Part shown: one piece after another, positions 35,658 to 43,445 of the stretch | Numbering within the stretch: position 1 is the first letter of the stretch | Layout: each line of letters starts with the position of its first letter | Source of the DNA: Micromonospora sp. CCTCC AA 2012012 | Lineage (GTDB): Bacteria; Actinomycetota; Actinomycetes; Mycobacteriales; Micromonosporaceae | NCBI RefSeq assembly: GCF_040499845.1 | Contig: NZ_CP159342.1 | Location: 2,232,001 to 2,296,000, forward strand | Length of the DNA: 64,000 bases | Direction: 5' to 3' | Notes under the pieces: model-generated | The model's input: only the letters and a program-made list of their open reading frames with translations | Told to the model about the DNA's origin: nothing | Databases searched by the model: none | Position numbers and translations under genes: made by a program

Positions 35658-37033
35658 GGACCACCCCCCGCCAGGCACGCCGGTCACCGCTGGGTCGGGC
35701 GTACGGCGAGCAGCTCGCCGCCCACCCGGCGGTGGGCGACCCGACGGCCGCCGCGCGGGACTCCGCCGCGCTGACCCTGGCCTACCGGGGCCGGTTCCTG
35801 CCCGGTCCCGCCTTCCTCAGCGACACCGAGCGCCGCTCCGTCGCGCAGGACCTGCACACCCTCCACGGCCTGCTGCGCTCCCTGCCGGAGCGGGTCTTCG
35901 GCGGCAGCCTCACCGCCCTCGCCGACGCCGTCGGCCTCAACCCCCACCAGGCGGCGCTGATCACCCGCAGCGCCCGCACCGGCTCGCTGCTGCCCCTCGG
36001 ACGCGCCGACCTCTACCACGACGGCACCGCGTTCCAGCTCCTGGAATTCAACATCACCAGCGCGCTCGGCGGCTTCGAGAACGCCGACCTCAACCGGGCG
36101 ATGCTGGCGTACCCGCCGCTGCGGGAGTTCGTGGCGCGGCACGGGCTGCGCTACCGGGACACCCTCGGCTGCATGGTGCGGACCATGTCCGCCGAGTGCG
36201 CCGCCGCGCTCCCCGCCGACCGCCCACCCGTGGTCGCCGTGGTGGACACCGAGGAGAACTTCTCCGTCGTGGGGCCACGCCTGGCGGTGCTCGCCGAGGG
36301 ACTGGCCGACCACGGCATCGAGGGCATCGCCTGCCACCTGGGCCAGTTCACCTACCCGCAGGGCCGGCCGACCGTCGCGGGACGGGCCGTCGACGTGGTC
36401 TTCCGCTACTTCCTCGTCGAGGACCTCACCGACCCGGCGGCGACCGCCCCGCTGGAGCCGCTGCTCGTGGCGGCCGAGCAGGGCCGGGTGGGTCTGTTCA
36501 GCCGCCTCGACGCCGAGCTCTACGGCAACAAGGGCACCCTCGCCATGCTCTCCGACGACCGGCACCGCGACCTGTTCGACGCCGACGAGCGGGCCTGCGT
36601 CGAGCGGCTCCTGCCGTGGACCCGGTACGTCCGCGCCCGCGGCACCGATCCCGGCGGCTCCGACGTCGACCTGCCCGCGTACGCCCGGGCCCGGCAGACC
36701 GAGCTGATCCTGAAGCCGACGCTGCTGCACGGCGGCAGCGGCATCGTCGCCGGCTGGGAGGTCGACGCGGCCGAGTGGGCGGCCCGGCTCGCCTCGGCGG
36801 TGGACGGCCCGTACGTGCTGCAGCGTCGGGTCCGCCCGGCCGCCGAACCCTTCCCCGACGGCGCCGGTGGCCTGCTCGACCTCTACCTCAACTGGGGCAT
36901 CTACCTGGCCGACCCGGACGTCGTCGGCGAGGACGGGTACGCGGGCTGCTTCGTCCGCGCCAGCACCGACCCGGCGGTCGGCGTGGTCAGCATGGCGGGC
37001 GGCGCGCGGGTCGGCTGCGCCTTCCACGGCTGA
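35654..37033 (+). CDS. ATP-grasp-like ligase 2 of the carbonylmethylene cluster
   Basis: The 459-residue protein is related to the ligase at 25786. Shared blocks are QLLEFNITSALGGFENADLNRAM (near residue 130), ELYGNKGTLAMLSDD, ERLLPWTRYVRARG, ELILKPTLLHGGSGIVAGWEVDAAEW (ATP-grasp Lys and glycine loop, about 355) and YVLQRRVRP. The C-terminal part has LLDLYLNWGIYLADPDVVGEDGYAGCFVRAS. The two proteins plausibly catalyse two successive amide-bond formations that add amino acids to the central pseudodipeptide. It overlaps the MFS gene stop (ATGA). Annotation pipelines might call it glutathionylspermidine synthase-like or hypothetical. Function is inferred from motifs and neighbours. Confidence 0.7.
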   Translation: MRTTPRQARRSPLGRAYGEQLAAHPAVGDPTAAARDSAALTLAYRGRFLPGPAFLSDTERRSVAQDLHTLHGLLRSLPERVFGGSLTALADAVGLNPHQAALITRSARTGSLLPLGRADLYHDGTAFQLLEFNITSALGGFENADLNRAMLAYPPLREFVARHGLRYRDTLGCMVRTMSAECAAALPADRPPVVAVVDTEENFSVVGPRLAVLAEGLADHGIEGIACHLGQFTYPQGRPTVAGRAVDVVFRYFLVEDLTDPAATAPLEPLLVAAEQGRVGLFSRLDAELYGNKGTLAMLSDDRHRDLFDADERACVERLLPWTRYVRARGTDPGGSDVDLPAYARARQTELILKPTLLHGGSGIVAGWEVDAAEWAARLASAVDGPYVLQRRVRPAAEPFPDGAGGLLDLYLNWGIYLADPDVVGEDGYAGCFVRASTDPAVGVVSMAGGARVGCAFHG

Positions 37034-37066
37034 CCACGGCCCGCCGCCCCGAGGTAGCCTCGCCCG

Positions 37067-37681
37067 GTGCGGCGACTCCGTTGGCCCGACCTGCGCAACG
37101 CTCGCGACCTCGGGGGGATCCCGACCATCGACGGTGGACGGATCCGCGAGCGTGCCCTGATCCGCACCGACAACCACAGCCGACTCGGCACGGCCGGTGT
37201 GGCCGCCATCGGGGCGTACGGCGTGACCCGCGTGATCGACCTGCGGTGGGAGTGGGAGGCGGCGAAGTATCCGAGCCCGTTGGCCGGTGACGAGCGCTAC
37301 CGACTCGTGCCGGCGTGCTTCGACCCCACCGGGGACGAGGAGATCCCGCCGGACAGCTATCGGCTGATGGTCGACGCCAGCCGGGACCGGCTGGCCGCCG
37401 CGCTCAGTGCGATCGCGGAGGCTCCGCCGGGCGGCGTCGTCCTGCACTGCCATGCCGGCCGGGACCGCACCGGGGTGGTGGTGGCGCTCGCGCTGCACGT
37501 CGCCGGTGTCTCCACGGAGTCGATCGCCGTGGACTACGCGCTGACCGACAGCTCTCCACCGGCCATGATCGCCAACACGTTCGCTCATCTGGAGGCGCGC
37601 TACGGCGGCGTCGCGGAGTACCTGGTCGGTTCCGGCGTACCGCCCGGACACCTGGCCGCGATCCGCGCCCGGCTGACCTGA
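37067..37681 (+). CDS. Tyrosine-protein phosphatase (DSP/PTP-like)
   Basis: The product is 204 residues. The catalytic P-loop VLHCHAGRDRTG (Cys-x5-Arg, about residues 125-136) is that of low-specificity tyrosine/phosphoinositide phosphatases of the Y_phosphatase3 (MptpB-like) group. The N-terminus LRNARDLGGIPT and the VTRVIDLRWEWEA strand also fit that group. It probably dephosphorylates proteins or phosphoinositides in the cytosol. The GTG has a GAGG about 12 bases upstream. It lies 33 bases after the ligase gene in the same direction and may be read through with it. No biosynthetic role is evident. Confidence 0.85.
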   Translation: MRRLRWPDLRNARDLGGIPTIDGGRIRERALIRTDNHSRLGTAGVAAIGAYGVTRVIDLRWEWEAAKYPSPLAGDERYRLVPACFDPTGDEEIPPDSYRLMVDASRDRLAAALSAIAEAPPGGVVLHCHAGRDRTGVVVALALHVAGVSTESIAVDYALTDSSPPAMIANTFAHLEARYGGVAEYLVGSGVPPGHLAAIRARLT

Positions 37682-37735
37682 CCAGCGACGTCACACCGGG
37701 CAGCCGGGCACATGGGAACGGCGAGGTGATCAAGA

Positions 37736-38353
37736 ATGTGCCTCATGACTGTTCCTGGATCGACCGGCAGGCCGGTGCGGCAGCCGGCCCGTGTCTGGCT
37801 CCTCGTCGCAGGGTTGATCGCGGCCGGCGGCGTACTGGCCGGGATCCTGCTGCTTCTCGCTCCTGGCGGAAGCCTTGGTCAAGGCTTCACGCCGGGCGAG
37901 CCGGTCACCGTGCGGCTGCATCCCTCGTCGCCGCAGATGGTGTGGGCGAAGGAAGGCCCGGACGGTGTGCCGGGTGTGCAGTGTGAGGCGGAGACGCCGG
38001 TCGTGCCTTCCTCAACGGCCCTGGAGAACCCACTGTTCGACGTGTACGAACTCACGGTCGACGGCGAGCGATGGCGAGGAGTCCTGGCAATTCTGGGAGA
38101 TCCTGCGGGCACGTACCAGCTTGCCTGCCAGGCTTCCGGCGCATCCACCTCGGCACTGTCGATTGGTGACGCCCCGTGGTCCTACGGTCTCCGACACAGT
38201 GGCCTCTTCCGTATGGCGACCTTCGGTGCTCCGGTCTCCGACACCACCGTTGCTTCGACGCTGTTGGTCCTGGGCAGCGTCGTCGGCCTACCCACCGCAG
38301 TCACGGCTGCCCGCCTGCGGCGGAGGATCCGCCCATCACCAACGGCCGGATGA
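37736..38353 (+). CDS. Hypothetical membrane-anchored protein
   Basis: The 205-residue product is of unknown family. There is one hydrophobic helix near residues 20-43 (VWLLVAGLIAAGGVLAGILLLLA), an extracytoplasmic middle domain with two Cys (VQCEAETPV and YQLACQASG) and a second hydrophobic helix near 170-192, followed by a basic end RLRRRIRP. The topology suggests two membrane passes with a small outer beta-rich domain, as in many actinobacterial proteins of unknown function. GAGG precedes the ATG by nine bases; a second ATG lies three codons on. Its 3' end overlaps the coaD-like gene tail-to-tail by 18 bases. Confidence 0.65.
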   Translation: MCLMTVPGSTGRPVRQPARVWLLVAGLIAAGGVLAGILLLLAPGGSLGQGFTPGEPVTVRLHPSSPQMVWAKEGPDGVPGVQCEAETPVVPSSTALENPLFDVYELTVDGERWRGVLAILGDPAGTYQLACQASGASTSALSIGDAPWSYGLRHSGLFRMATFGAPVSDTTVASTLLVLGSVVGLPTAVTAARLRRRIRPSPTAG

Positions 38354-38827
38354 CACCGGTGGCACCTTCCCCAGCGTGCGCACCGCGGTCGAAGACACCG
38401 CCGCCAGTTCGGGCTGCGCCGGCAGGAACACCGTCGGAACACCCAGCGACTGGTTCATCGCGGCGAGCCGGGACTCGTTCTGCAGGTCCGTGGTGTTGCG
38501 GACGCCGCGGACGATCACTCCCACGTCATGTCGACGGCACCAGGTGGCGGTCAACCCGCTCCAGGCCACCACGGTGACCGAGGTCCACTCGACCGGCAGC
38601 ACGGCCCGCACGGCGGCGGCCCGCTCCTCCTCGTCGGCGCCCGGCTGCTTGTTGCTGTTGACCGCCACGAGGACGACCACCTCGTCGAAGAGGTGACGTG
38701 CCCTCTCCACCACGTCCATGTGCCCGGGAGTGACGGGATCGAAGGTGCCGGGGTAGACGGCTCGCACGCGTACGCGATCGGAGGTGGATGCGGTCGGACG
38801 CGGCCCTGCCGCTGGCTCGGTCGTCAC
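38336..38827 (-). CDS. coaD: Phosphopantetheine adenylyltransferase-like protein (divergent CoaD)
   Basis: The 163-residue nucleotidyltransferase has VYPGTFDPVTPGHMDVVERARHLFDEVVV (the TxGH-like nucleotide motif is PGHM here), VNSNKQP, VGVIVRGVRNTTDLQNESRLAAMNQ (the RGxR substrate region) and VSSTAVR (the ISSTxxR equivalent). CoaD makes dephospho-CoA from 4'-phosphopantetheine. Several positions differ from typical CoaD (an N-terminal tail, DLQNES instead of DFEYE), so it may be a second paralogue with another substrate. The GTG start overlaps the DUF6817-like gene stop (GTGA), an unusual partner for coaD. The essential copy probably lies elsewhere. Confidence 0.75.
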   Translation of the reverse strand: MTTEPAAGPRPTASTSDRVRVRAVYPGTFDPVTPGHMDVVERARHLFDEVVVLVAVNSNKQPGADEEERAAAVRAVLPVEWTSVTVVAWSGLTATWCRRHDVGVIVRGVRNTTDLQNESRLAAMNQSLGVPTVFLPAQPELAAVSSTAVRTLGKVPPVSSGRW

Positions 38828-39357
38828 GGCCGCAGGACCCGCTGCGCCTCGCCGATGACCTGCTCGGAGGCGAGAGGCACCCACGAGGTGAACAGGTCCC
38901 GGAAATAGCTGCCGTGCCGGTCCGCCACCGCGGGATCGTGCGCCATGACATCCAGTTCGTTGACGATGCTCAGGTCCACCAGCGACCGGAGTCGCGCCGC
39001 CTCCGGCGTGCTCACCTCGCCGGTGAAGCGGTCGAACACCTGGCCGGTCCTGGCCAGCTCCCGCCAGGTGCGGCTGCGGTCGCAGGCGCCGTACAGGTAC
39101 ACCAGCGCCTCCGCGTCGGCACCGACGAGATCCCGCAGCACGGCACGGTCCGCCCGGTCGAGCAGGGCGACATCGAACCCGTCGGTGCCGTAGGCGGCGT
39201 GGGTGAGGCCGGCGGCCTGCACGTCACTGCCGCAGCCGAGCACGGCGAGCCGTTCACTGACCCGACACAGGTGGGCGTAGAGGGTGCCCCCGGGATGCGC
39301 GATCTGCTCAGCCCCGTGTCGGCGGAGCCAGACCCGCACGCCCTCGTCGGTGCTCAT
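38824..39357 (-). CDS. DUF6817/HD-like domain protein
   Basis: This 177-residue protein of unknown function shows GAEQIAHPGGTLYAHLCRVSERLAVLGCGSDVQAAGLTHAAYGTDGF, resembling the HD-superfamily-like DUF6817 pattern. His residues in H-P-G-G-T-L-Y-x-H-L and the L-x-H-A-A-Y-G-T segment could hold a metal. ALVYLYGACDRSRTW and FRDLFTSWVPLASE follow. Its stop overlaps the CoaD-like start, so the two are translated together. Possibly a small-molecule phosphohydrolase or an inactive relative. The function is not inferred further. Confidence 0.65.
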   Translation of the reverse strand: MSTDEGVRVWLRRHGAEQIAHPGGTLYAHLCRVSERLAVLGCGSDVQAAGLTHAAYGTDGFDVALLDRADRAVLRDLVGADAEALVYLYGACDRSRTWRELARTGQVFDRFTGEVSTPEAARLRSLVDLSIVNELDVMAHDPAVADRHGSYFRDLFTSWVPLASEQVIGEAQRVLRP

Positions 39358-39424
39358 GGACCGACTGTAGGTAGCGACGCCCGGATCCGGTGGCCCTTGG
39401 CCGTGGGCAATGTGTCACAGCCAC

Positions 39425-40051
39425 TCACCCGGCGGACGGGTGCTCATGACACCGGTCCCCGACGGCGTCCGGCAGCAGGACGCACCCGCACACCCGGCAC
39501 GTTCCCCAGCGGCCGTACCACGATCCCGTGCGCCGGAACCGGGCTAGGGCAGCCCGCCAGGCATCGACATCGGCCTCGTCGGTCTCGCCGTCGACGTCCA
39601 TGGGGCACCCGGGCTCGCTACCGGCCAGGAACCCGGCGACGAAGTAGCGGGCCTCCTCAGACATGACCACCAGGTCGGCGCGCGAGACGTTGTAGCTCAC
39701 GCCCTCGTGGGGACACCACGCCGCGATCCGCCCGGTGAACGTGTGGCCGTTACCGACCAGGACGTCACGCCCGCAGGGGGCCTCGAACCACAGCCGCTCG
39801 TCGCGCGTGGGCTCATCGAGCGGAGCCCGCTCCCACCGCAGCGGCAGGCTCACCTTCGCCACCACGCACGAGGGGACGACCTCACCAGCCGAATACCAGG
39901 CGACGAGATTGGCCCCCCGCTCGTGGGCGTACGCGATCGCCTCGTCCCGGGCCGTCAACTCCAACTCTGTCCCGGTGTCGAGGTACACCTCGGCAGCCTC
40001 GATGGCCTCGTCGAAGCGGAACTCGGCCAGCGACCGCATCCTGTCGGGCAT
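39425..40051 (-). CDS. Hypothetical protein
   Basis: The 208-residue soluble protein begins DRMRSLAEFRFDEAIEAAEVYLDTGTELELTARDEAIAYAHERGANLVAWYSAGEVV and ends with a Cys-rich segment CRVCGCVLLPDAVGDRCHEH, which could bind zinc. The middle part contains two further isolated Cys. I do not recognise the family. Three ATGs are possible at the start (40072 as GTG, 40051, 40039), none with a good ribosome site; the middle one was used. It lies in a run of small orphan genes on the minus strand. Confidence 0.55.
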   Translation of the reverse strand: MPDRMRSLAEFRFDEAIEAAEVYLDTGTELELTARDEAIAYAHERGANLVAWYSAGEVVPSCVVAKVSLPLRWERAPLDEPTRDERLWFEAPCGRDVLVGNGHTFTGRIAAWCPHEGVSYNVSRADLVVMSEEARYFVAGFLAGSEPGCPMDVDGETDEADVDAWRAALARFRRTGSWYGRWGTCRVCGCVLLPDAVGDRCHEHPSAG

Positions 40052-40174
40052 GGGCGACGATTCTAGGTCCACCGCGCGGGCCCCGAAGATCCGCAGTCGC
40101 CGAATCTCGCCCGACCTCCGGCCAGGAGGTGTGCTCGCACCGCCGCGTCCCGCAGCGATGGCGCGGTCACTCGC

Positions 40175-40819
40175 TCACCCCGACGACGTGATGTCTCCCC
40201 CACTGCCTGCGGTCGACGCCCTGCTGTTCGCATAGTTCCACACGGTCCTGGTGGGGACGGAGTCATGCGTGTGCGCCGGTCGCTCCACGAACAGCAGGTG
40301 CCTCAACTCCTCGGTCGGGCCGTGCTCCGCGAGCAGCCAGGCGCGGAGCAGCCAGGCTCCCGGCCCGAGGATCTGCGGCGTCCCGTCGCGTACGACGGTG
40401 CGATCGAGCAGGGGCAGGAGGGTCGGCACGATCTCGTCCAGGTGCCGCCGCACCCGGTCGGACACTTCGGCCGCCGTGCTCTCGTCCGAGATCCGCCACT
40501 GGTCGTCGCCCGACAGGCCGGCGGAGCCCAGCCGTCTGCGCCACAGCCCGTTGTAGTGCCGAGGCAGCTCCGACGCCGGTCGTCCGGTTCGCTGGCGGTC
40601 CCAGTCCCACTTCGGCGCGAGCACCAGGGCGAGGTTGAGGTAGAACACCGTCTCCGATGGGCTGGAGTGGTCGGAGATCTGCACCTCGACGATGAGCGCA
40701 TCGCCCTCGGGCGAGAACCGGCGGAAGACCCGCCCACCCTCGTCGGGCTCGAAGCCGTACCCGATGAGCTGGCGCCCGACGGCGCGGATGCAGGTGTGGA
40801 ACCACCGGTCCAGGGTCAC
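40175..40819 (-). CDS. DUF4304-like protein
   Basis: The 214-residue protein opens LDRWFHTCIRAVGRQLIGYGFEPDEGGRVFRRFSPEGDALIVEVQISDHSSPSETVFYLNLALVL, the DUF4304 pattern of an alpha/beta domain with a long central sheet. A helical C-terminal half follows. DUF4304 proteins often occur as immunity-type or orphan genes in toxin loci, but their biochemical role is not known. The GTG is well supported by GAGGAGG seven bases upstream. It neighbours a SUFU-type protein (40889), which is also immunity-associated. Confidence 0.7.
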   Translation of the reverse strand: MTLDRWFHTCIRAVGRQLIGYGFEPDEGGRVFRRFSPEGDALIVEVQISDHSSPSETVFYLNLALVLAPKWDWDRQRTGRPASELPRHYNGLWRRRLGSAGLSGDDQWRISDESTAAEVSDRVRRHLDEIVPTLLPLLDRTVVRDGTPQILGPGAWLLRAWLLAEHGPTEELRHLLFVERPAHTHDSVPTRTVWNYANSRASTAGSGGDITSSG

Positions 40820-40888
40820 CTGGCTGCCTCCTCGACGGGCATGAAGGGTACGAGCCGGCGGGGCGTCGGACCGGAACGGAGGTGAGGA

Positions 40889-41467
40889 TCAGACGGCGGG
40901 GTGCCGCGTCACGTCGTAGGGGTTCCAGTCGAGGTCCCAGAAGGGCTCGACTCCGTGGTCGAGGATGTAGTGCCGCTCCGCCGCGTGGATCGGGTACATG
41001 CCGACCAGCTGGACGATGTCGTGACCCTCGTGTCCGGGTCCGCCGACGTCGACGCGGCGGTCTGCGGTCTCGATGACGCTCGGCGGGCCGACCACGAACG
41101 CCGTCATGTCGGACTCCGGGGCGATCCGCTCGCCGAAGTCGATGGTGTTGCCGTAGCGGAAGGGACACCTTCCGCGGAGGCTCTCCCCGAGGTGACCGAC
41201 GGCCCAGGCCCACCGGTCGTCCCCCGAGCGGACACTGACGCACAGCTCCGGGCCGGCCGTCGTCCAGTCCGGGTGTTCCGCCAGCGAGACGCCGTAGGTG
41301 AGGGCGGTCGTCAGGTCAGCGGGCAGGTGCCGGTAGGCGATGACGGTCACGCCCTTCATGCCCTCCCGGGTGGAGGCGACGGGCAGGAATCTGGGTTCGA
41401 CGCCTCCGCTGAGGCGGTCGAGATGGGCGAGGTAGTTCTCCACGCGGCTGGCCACGCGCCCGATCAT
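40889..41467 (-). CDS. Suppressor-of-fused (SUFU)-domain protein
   Basis: The 192-residue protein has a SUFU-like domain, with YGVSLAEHPDWTTAGPELCVSVRSGDDRWAWAVGHLGE, GERIAPESDMTAFVVGPP and VQLVGMYPIHAAERHYILDHGVEPFWDLDWNPYDVTRHP. The last stretch is the most diagnostic. Bacterial SUFU proteins are commonly predicted immunity proteins of polymorphic toxin systems, but many stand alone. No toxin, secretion gene or RHS element is seen nearby. The start is uncertain for lack of a clear ribosome site. Confidence 0.72.
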   Translation of the reverse strand: MIGRVASRVENYLAHLDRLSGGVEPRFLPVASTREGMKGVTVIAYRHLPADLTTALTYGVSLAEHPDWTTAGPELCVSVRSGDDRWAWAVGHLGESLRGRCPFRYGNTIDFGERIAPESDMTAFVVGPPSVIETADRRVDVGGPGHEGHDIVQLVGMYPIHAAERHYILDHGVEPFWDLDWNPYDVTRHPAV

Positions 41468-41500
41468 GCCGGAGCGAACGTCGCCGATGCCCGACCGGCC

Positions 41501-41713
41501 TCAGTGTTTCCGCGTCTCGTAGCGGGCTTCGGCTTCGGGCGAGTGGACCCAGGAGATGATGACCCCGTCGACGTCGTCGCTCGGCCCCTGCCCGGTGCCC
41601 AGGTCGATGTCCCACTCCTGCACGGACGCGCCGCAGTCGGCGATGCCCATGATGGAGACGGGCGAGCGCGGATTCTGCTGCGACAACCACTCCTGGAGCT
41701 CCGCCACGATCAC
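41501..41713 (-). CDS. Small hypothetical protein
   Basis: About 70 residues from the GTG at 41713: a short amphipathic start (VIVAELQEWLSQQNPRSPV), then SIMGIADCGASVQEWDIDLGTGQG and a C-terminal VDGVIISWVHSPEAEARYE. No family is recognised. A longer in-frame extension to 41791 would run into the terminator hairpin of pepP and is unlikely. It is the last of a row of five small minus-strand genes and could be an immunity-type partner of its neighbours. Confidence 0.45.
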   Translation of the reverse strand: MIVAELQEWLSQQNPRSPVSIMGIADCGASVQEWDIDLGTGQGPSDDVDGVIISWVHSPEAEARYETRKH

Positions 41714-41790
41714 GGGCGGGATGCTACGCCTGTGTCGCACGTCCGGCCCGCCGGTTCGGTGCGGCGGGCTCTCCGGCGCAGGGCACGGCA

Positions 41791-41838
41791 ACCGTCACCG
41801 GCCCGACCTGCGTTCCCGCAGACCAGGCCGGTGACGGT
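41791..41838 (-). terminator. Terminator hairpin downstream of pepP
   Basis: ACCGTCACCGGCC (41791-41803) pairs perfectly with GGCCGGTGACGGT (41826-41838). The 22-base interval contains an inner CTGCG/CGCAG stem, so the structure is one long hairpin, 23 bases beyond the pepP stop. Confidence 0.8.
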
Positions 41839-41860
41839 ACGGCTCGCCGCGAAGGACCGA

Positions 41861-43369
41861 CTACGCGTCCGCGCCGGACCGGATCCGGTCGAACCACGCC
41901 TCGACGTCGGCGACGGTACGCGGCATCGCCGCCGACAGGTTCTCGTGACCGTCCTGCGTGACCAGCACGTTGTCCTCGATCCGGACGCCGATGCCGCGGA
42001 ACTCGGCCGGCGCCAGCAGGTCGTCCGCCTTGAAGTAGAGGCCCGGCTCCACGGTGAGGATCATGCCGGGCTTCAGCTCGCCGTCCATGTAGTCCTGGCG
42101 CAGCAGCATCTGGCAGTCGTGCACGTCCATGCCCAGGTGGTGGGAGGTGCCGTGGACCATCCACCGGCGGTGCCAGCCGCCGCGCTCCCGGTCGAGCGTC
42201 TGCTCCAGGGTCACCCCCTCCGGCAGCAGCCCCCACTCGTGCAGCCGCTCGGCGATCACCCGGTTCGCGGCGGCGTGGATGTCGCTGAACTTGTTGCCCG
42301 GCCGCACCGCCGCCAGACCGGCCTCCTGCGCCTCCAGGACCGCCTCGTAGATCTTCCGCTGCACGTCGGTGAAGCGACCCGTCACCGGCAGGGTCCGGGT
42401 GATGTCGGCGGTGTACAGGGAGTCGACCTCGACACCCGCGTCGACCAGGATCAGGTCACCCTCGCGGACCGGACCGGTGTTCTTCGTCCAGTGGATCGTG
42501 TTGGCGTGGTCCCCGGACGCGCAGATCGACTCGTACCCGACGCCGTTGCCGTCGTGCCGGGCGTAGAGGCCGAAGAGGCCCTCGACCCACCGCTCGCCGC
42601 GACCCTTGCCGACCGCCTCGGGCAGGCCGGCGATGATCGCGTCGAAGCCGCGGTGGGTGGCCTCGATCGCGCGCCGCATCTCGCCGGTCTCCCACTCGTC
42701 CTTGACGATCCGCATGCCGGACAGGTGGCGGGCGAACTCCTCGTCCGCCTCCTGCTGCGCCGACGCGGACGGGGCGTCCTGCGCCCGGCTGCGGGTCTGG
42801 TCGACGAGCTCGGCGAGGTGGGCGTCGGCCGCGCGGACGACGCGTACGGCGACGGCGCCGGCGTCCTTGGCCAGCACGTCGGGGAGCGTGTCGATGTGCC
42901 GGGTGGCGATGCCGAGCTGCTGTTCGAGCTGCTGCACGGTGGGGCGCGGCCCGACCCAGAACTCGCCGAAGCGGGAGTCGGCGAAGAACTCCTCGCTGTC
43001 GCGCGGCGCGAGCGGCCGGAAGAAGAGCAGCGCCTCGTGGCGACCGTCGGAGGTCGGGTCCAGCACCAGCACGCTGTCCGGCTCGCTGTGCGCGCCCAGA
43101 CCGGTCAGGTAGGCGAAGGCGGTGTGCGGCCGGAAGGTGTAGTCGGTGTCGTTGCTGCGGACCTTGAGGCCACCGGCGGGCACGATCAGACGCTCGCCCG
43201 GGAACTGCCGTGACAAGGCCGCCCGGCGGCGGGCCGCGTGGTCGGCGACCTCGGCGCGCGGGACAGGTGCGGCATCCGGCTCGGCCCAGCCGGAGGCGAT
43301 GAAAGCGCGAAATTCTTCGCTCGTCGGGGTGTTGCGGTGGCTGGCTTTCACCTGCTCGTCGCTTGTCAT
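41861..43369 (-). CDS. pepP: Xaa-Pro aminopeptidase (aminopeptidase P family, M24B)
   Basis: The 502-residue metallopeptidase removes N-terminal residues ahead of proline in the cytosol. The N-terminal creatinase-like domain (about 60-230) has LIVPAGGLKVRSNDTDYTFRPHTAFAYLTGL. The C-terminal pita-bread domain shows the dinuclear metal ligands in LILVDAGVEVDSLYTADITRTLPV (Asp, Asp), HGTSHHLGMDVHD (His), MILTVEPGLYF (Glu) and GVRIEDNVLVT (Glu). The ATG has AGGA eight bases upstream. Length and motifs match actinobacterial PepP. It is a single-gene unit closed by a long hairpin. Confidence 0.94.
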   Translation of the reverse strand: MTSDEQVKASHRNTPTSEEFRAFIASGWAEPDAAPVPRAEVADHAARRRAALSRQFPGERLIVPAGGLKVRSNDTDYTFRPHTAFAYLTGLGAHSEPDSVLVLDPTSDGRHEALLFFRPLAPRDSEEFFADSRFGEFWVGPRPTVQQLEQQLGIATRHIDTLPDVLAKDAGAVAVRVVRAADAHLAELVDQTRSRAQDAPSASAQQEADEEFARHLSGMRIVKDEWETGEMRRAIEATHRGFDAIIAGLPEAVGKGRGERWVEGLFGLYARHDGNGVGYESICASGDHANTIHWTKNTGPVREGDLILVDAGVEVDSLYTADITRTLPVTGRFTDVQRKIYEAVLEAQEAGLAAVRPGNKFSDIHAAANRVIAERLHEWGLLPEGVTLEQTLDRERGGWHRRWMVHGTSHHLGMDVHDCQMLLRQDYMDGELKPGMILTVEPGLYFKADDLLAPAEFRGIGVRIEDNVLVTQDGHENLSAAMPRTVADVEAWFDRIRSGADA

Positions 43370-43445
43370 GGTCGATATCCTGCCACGCGGTCGAAAGCCT
43401 CGGCAAAGCCGCGCGGGCACCCGCCTGCGGGCCTACAGTGTGGGG

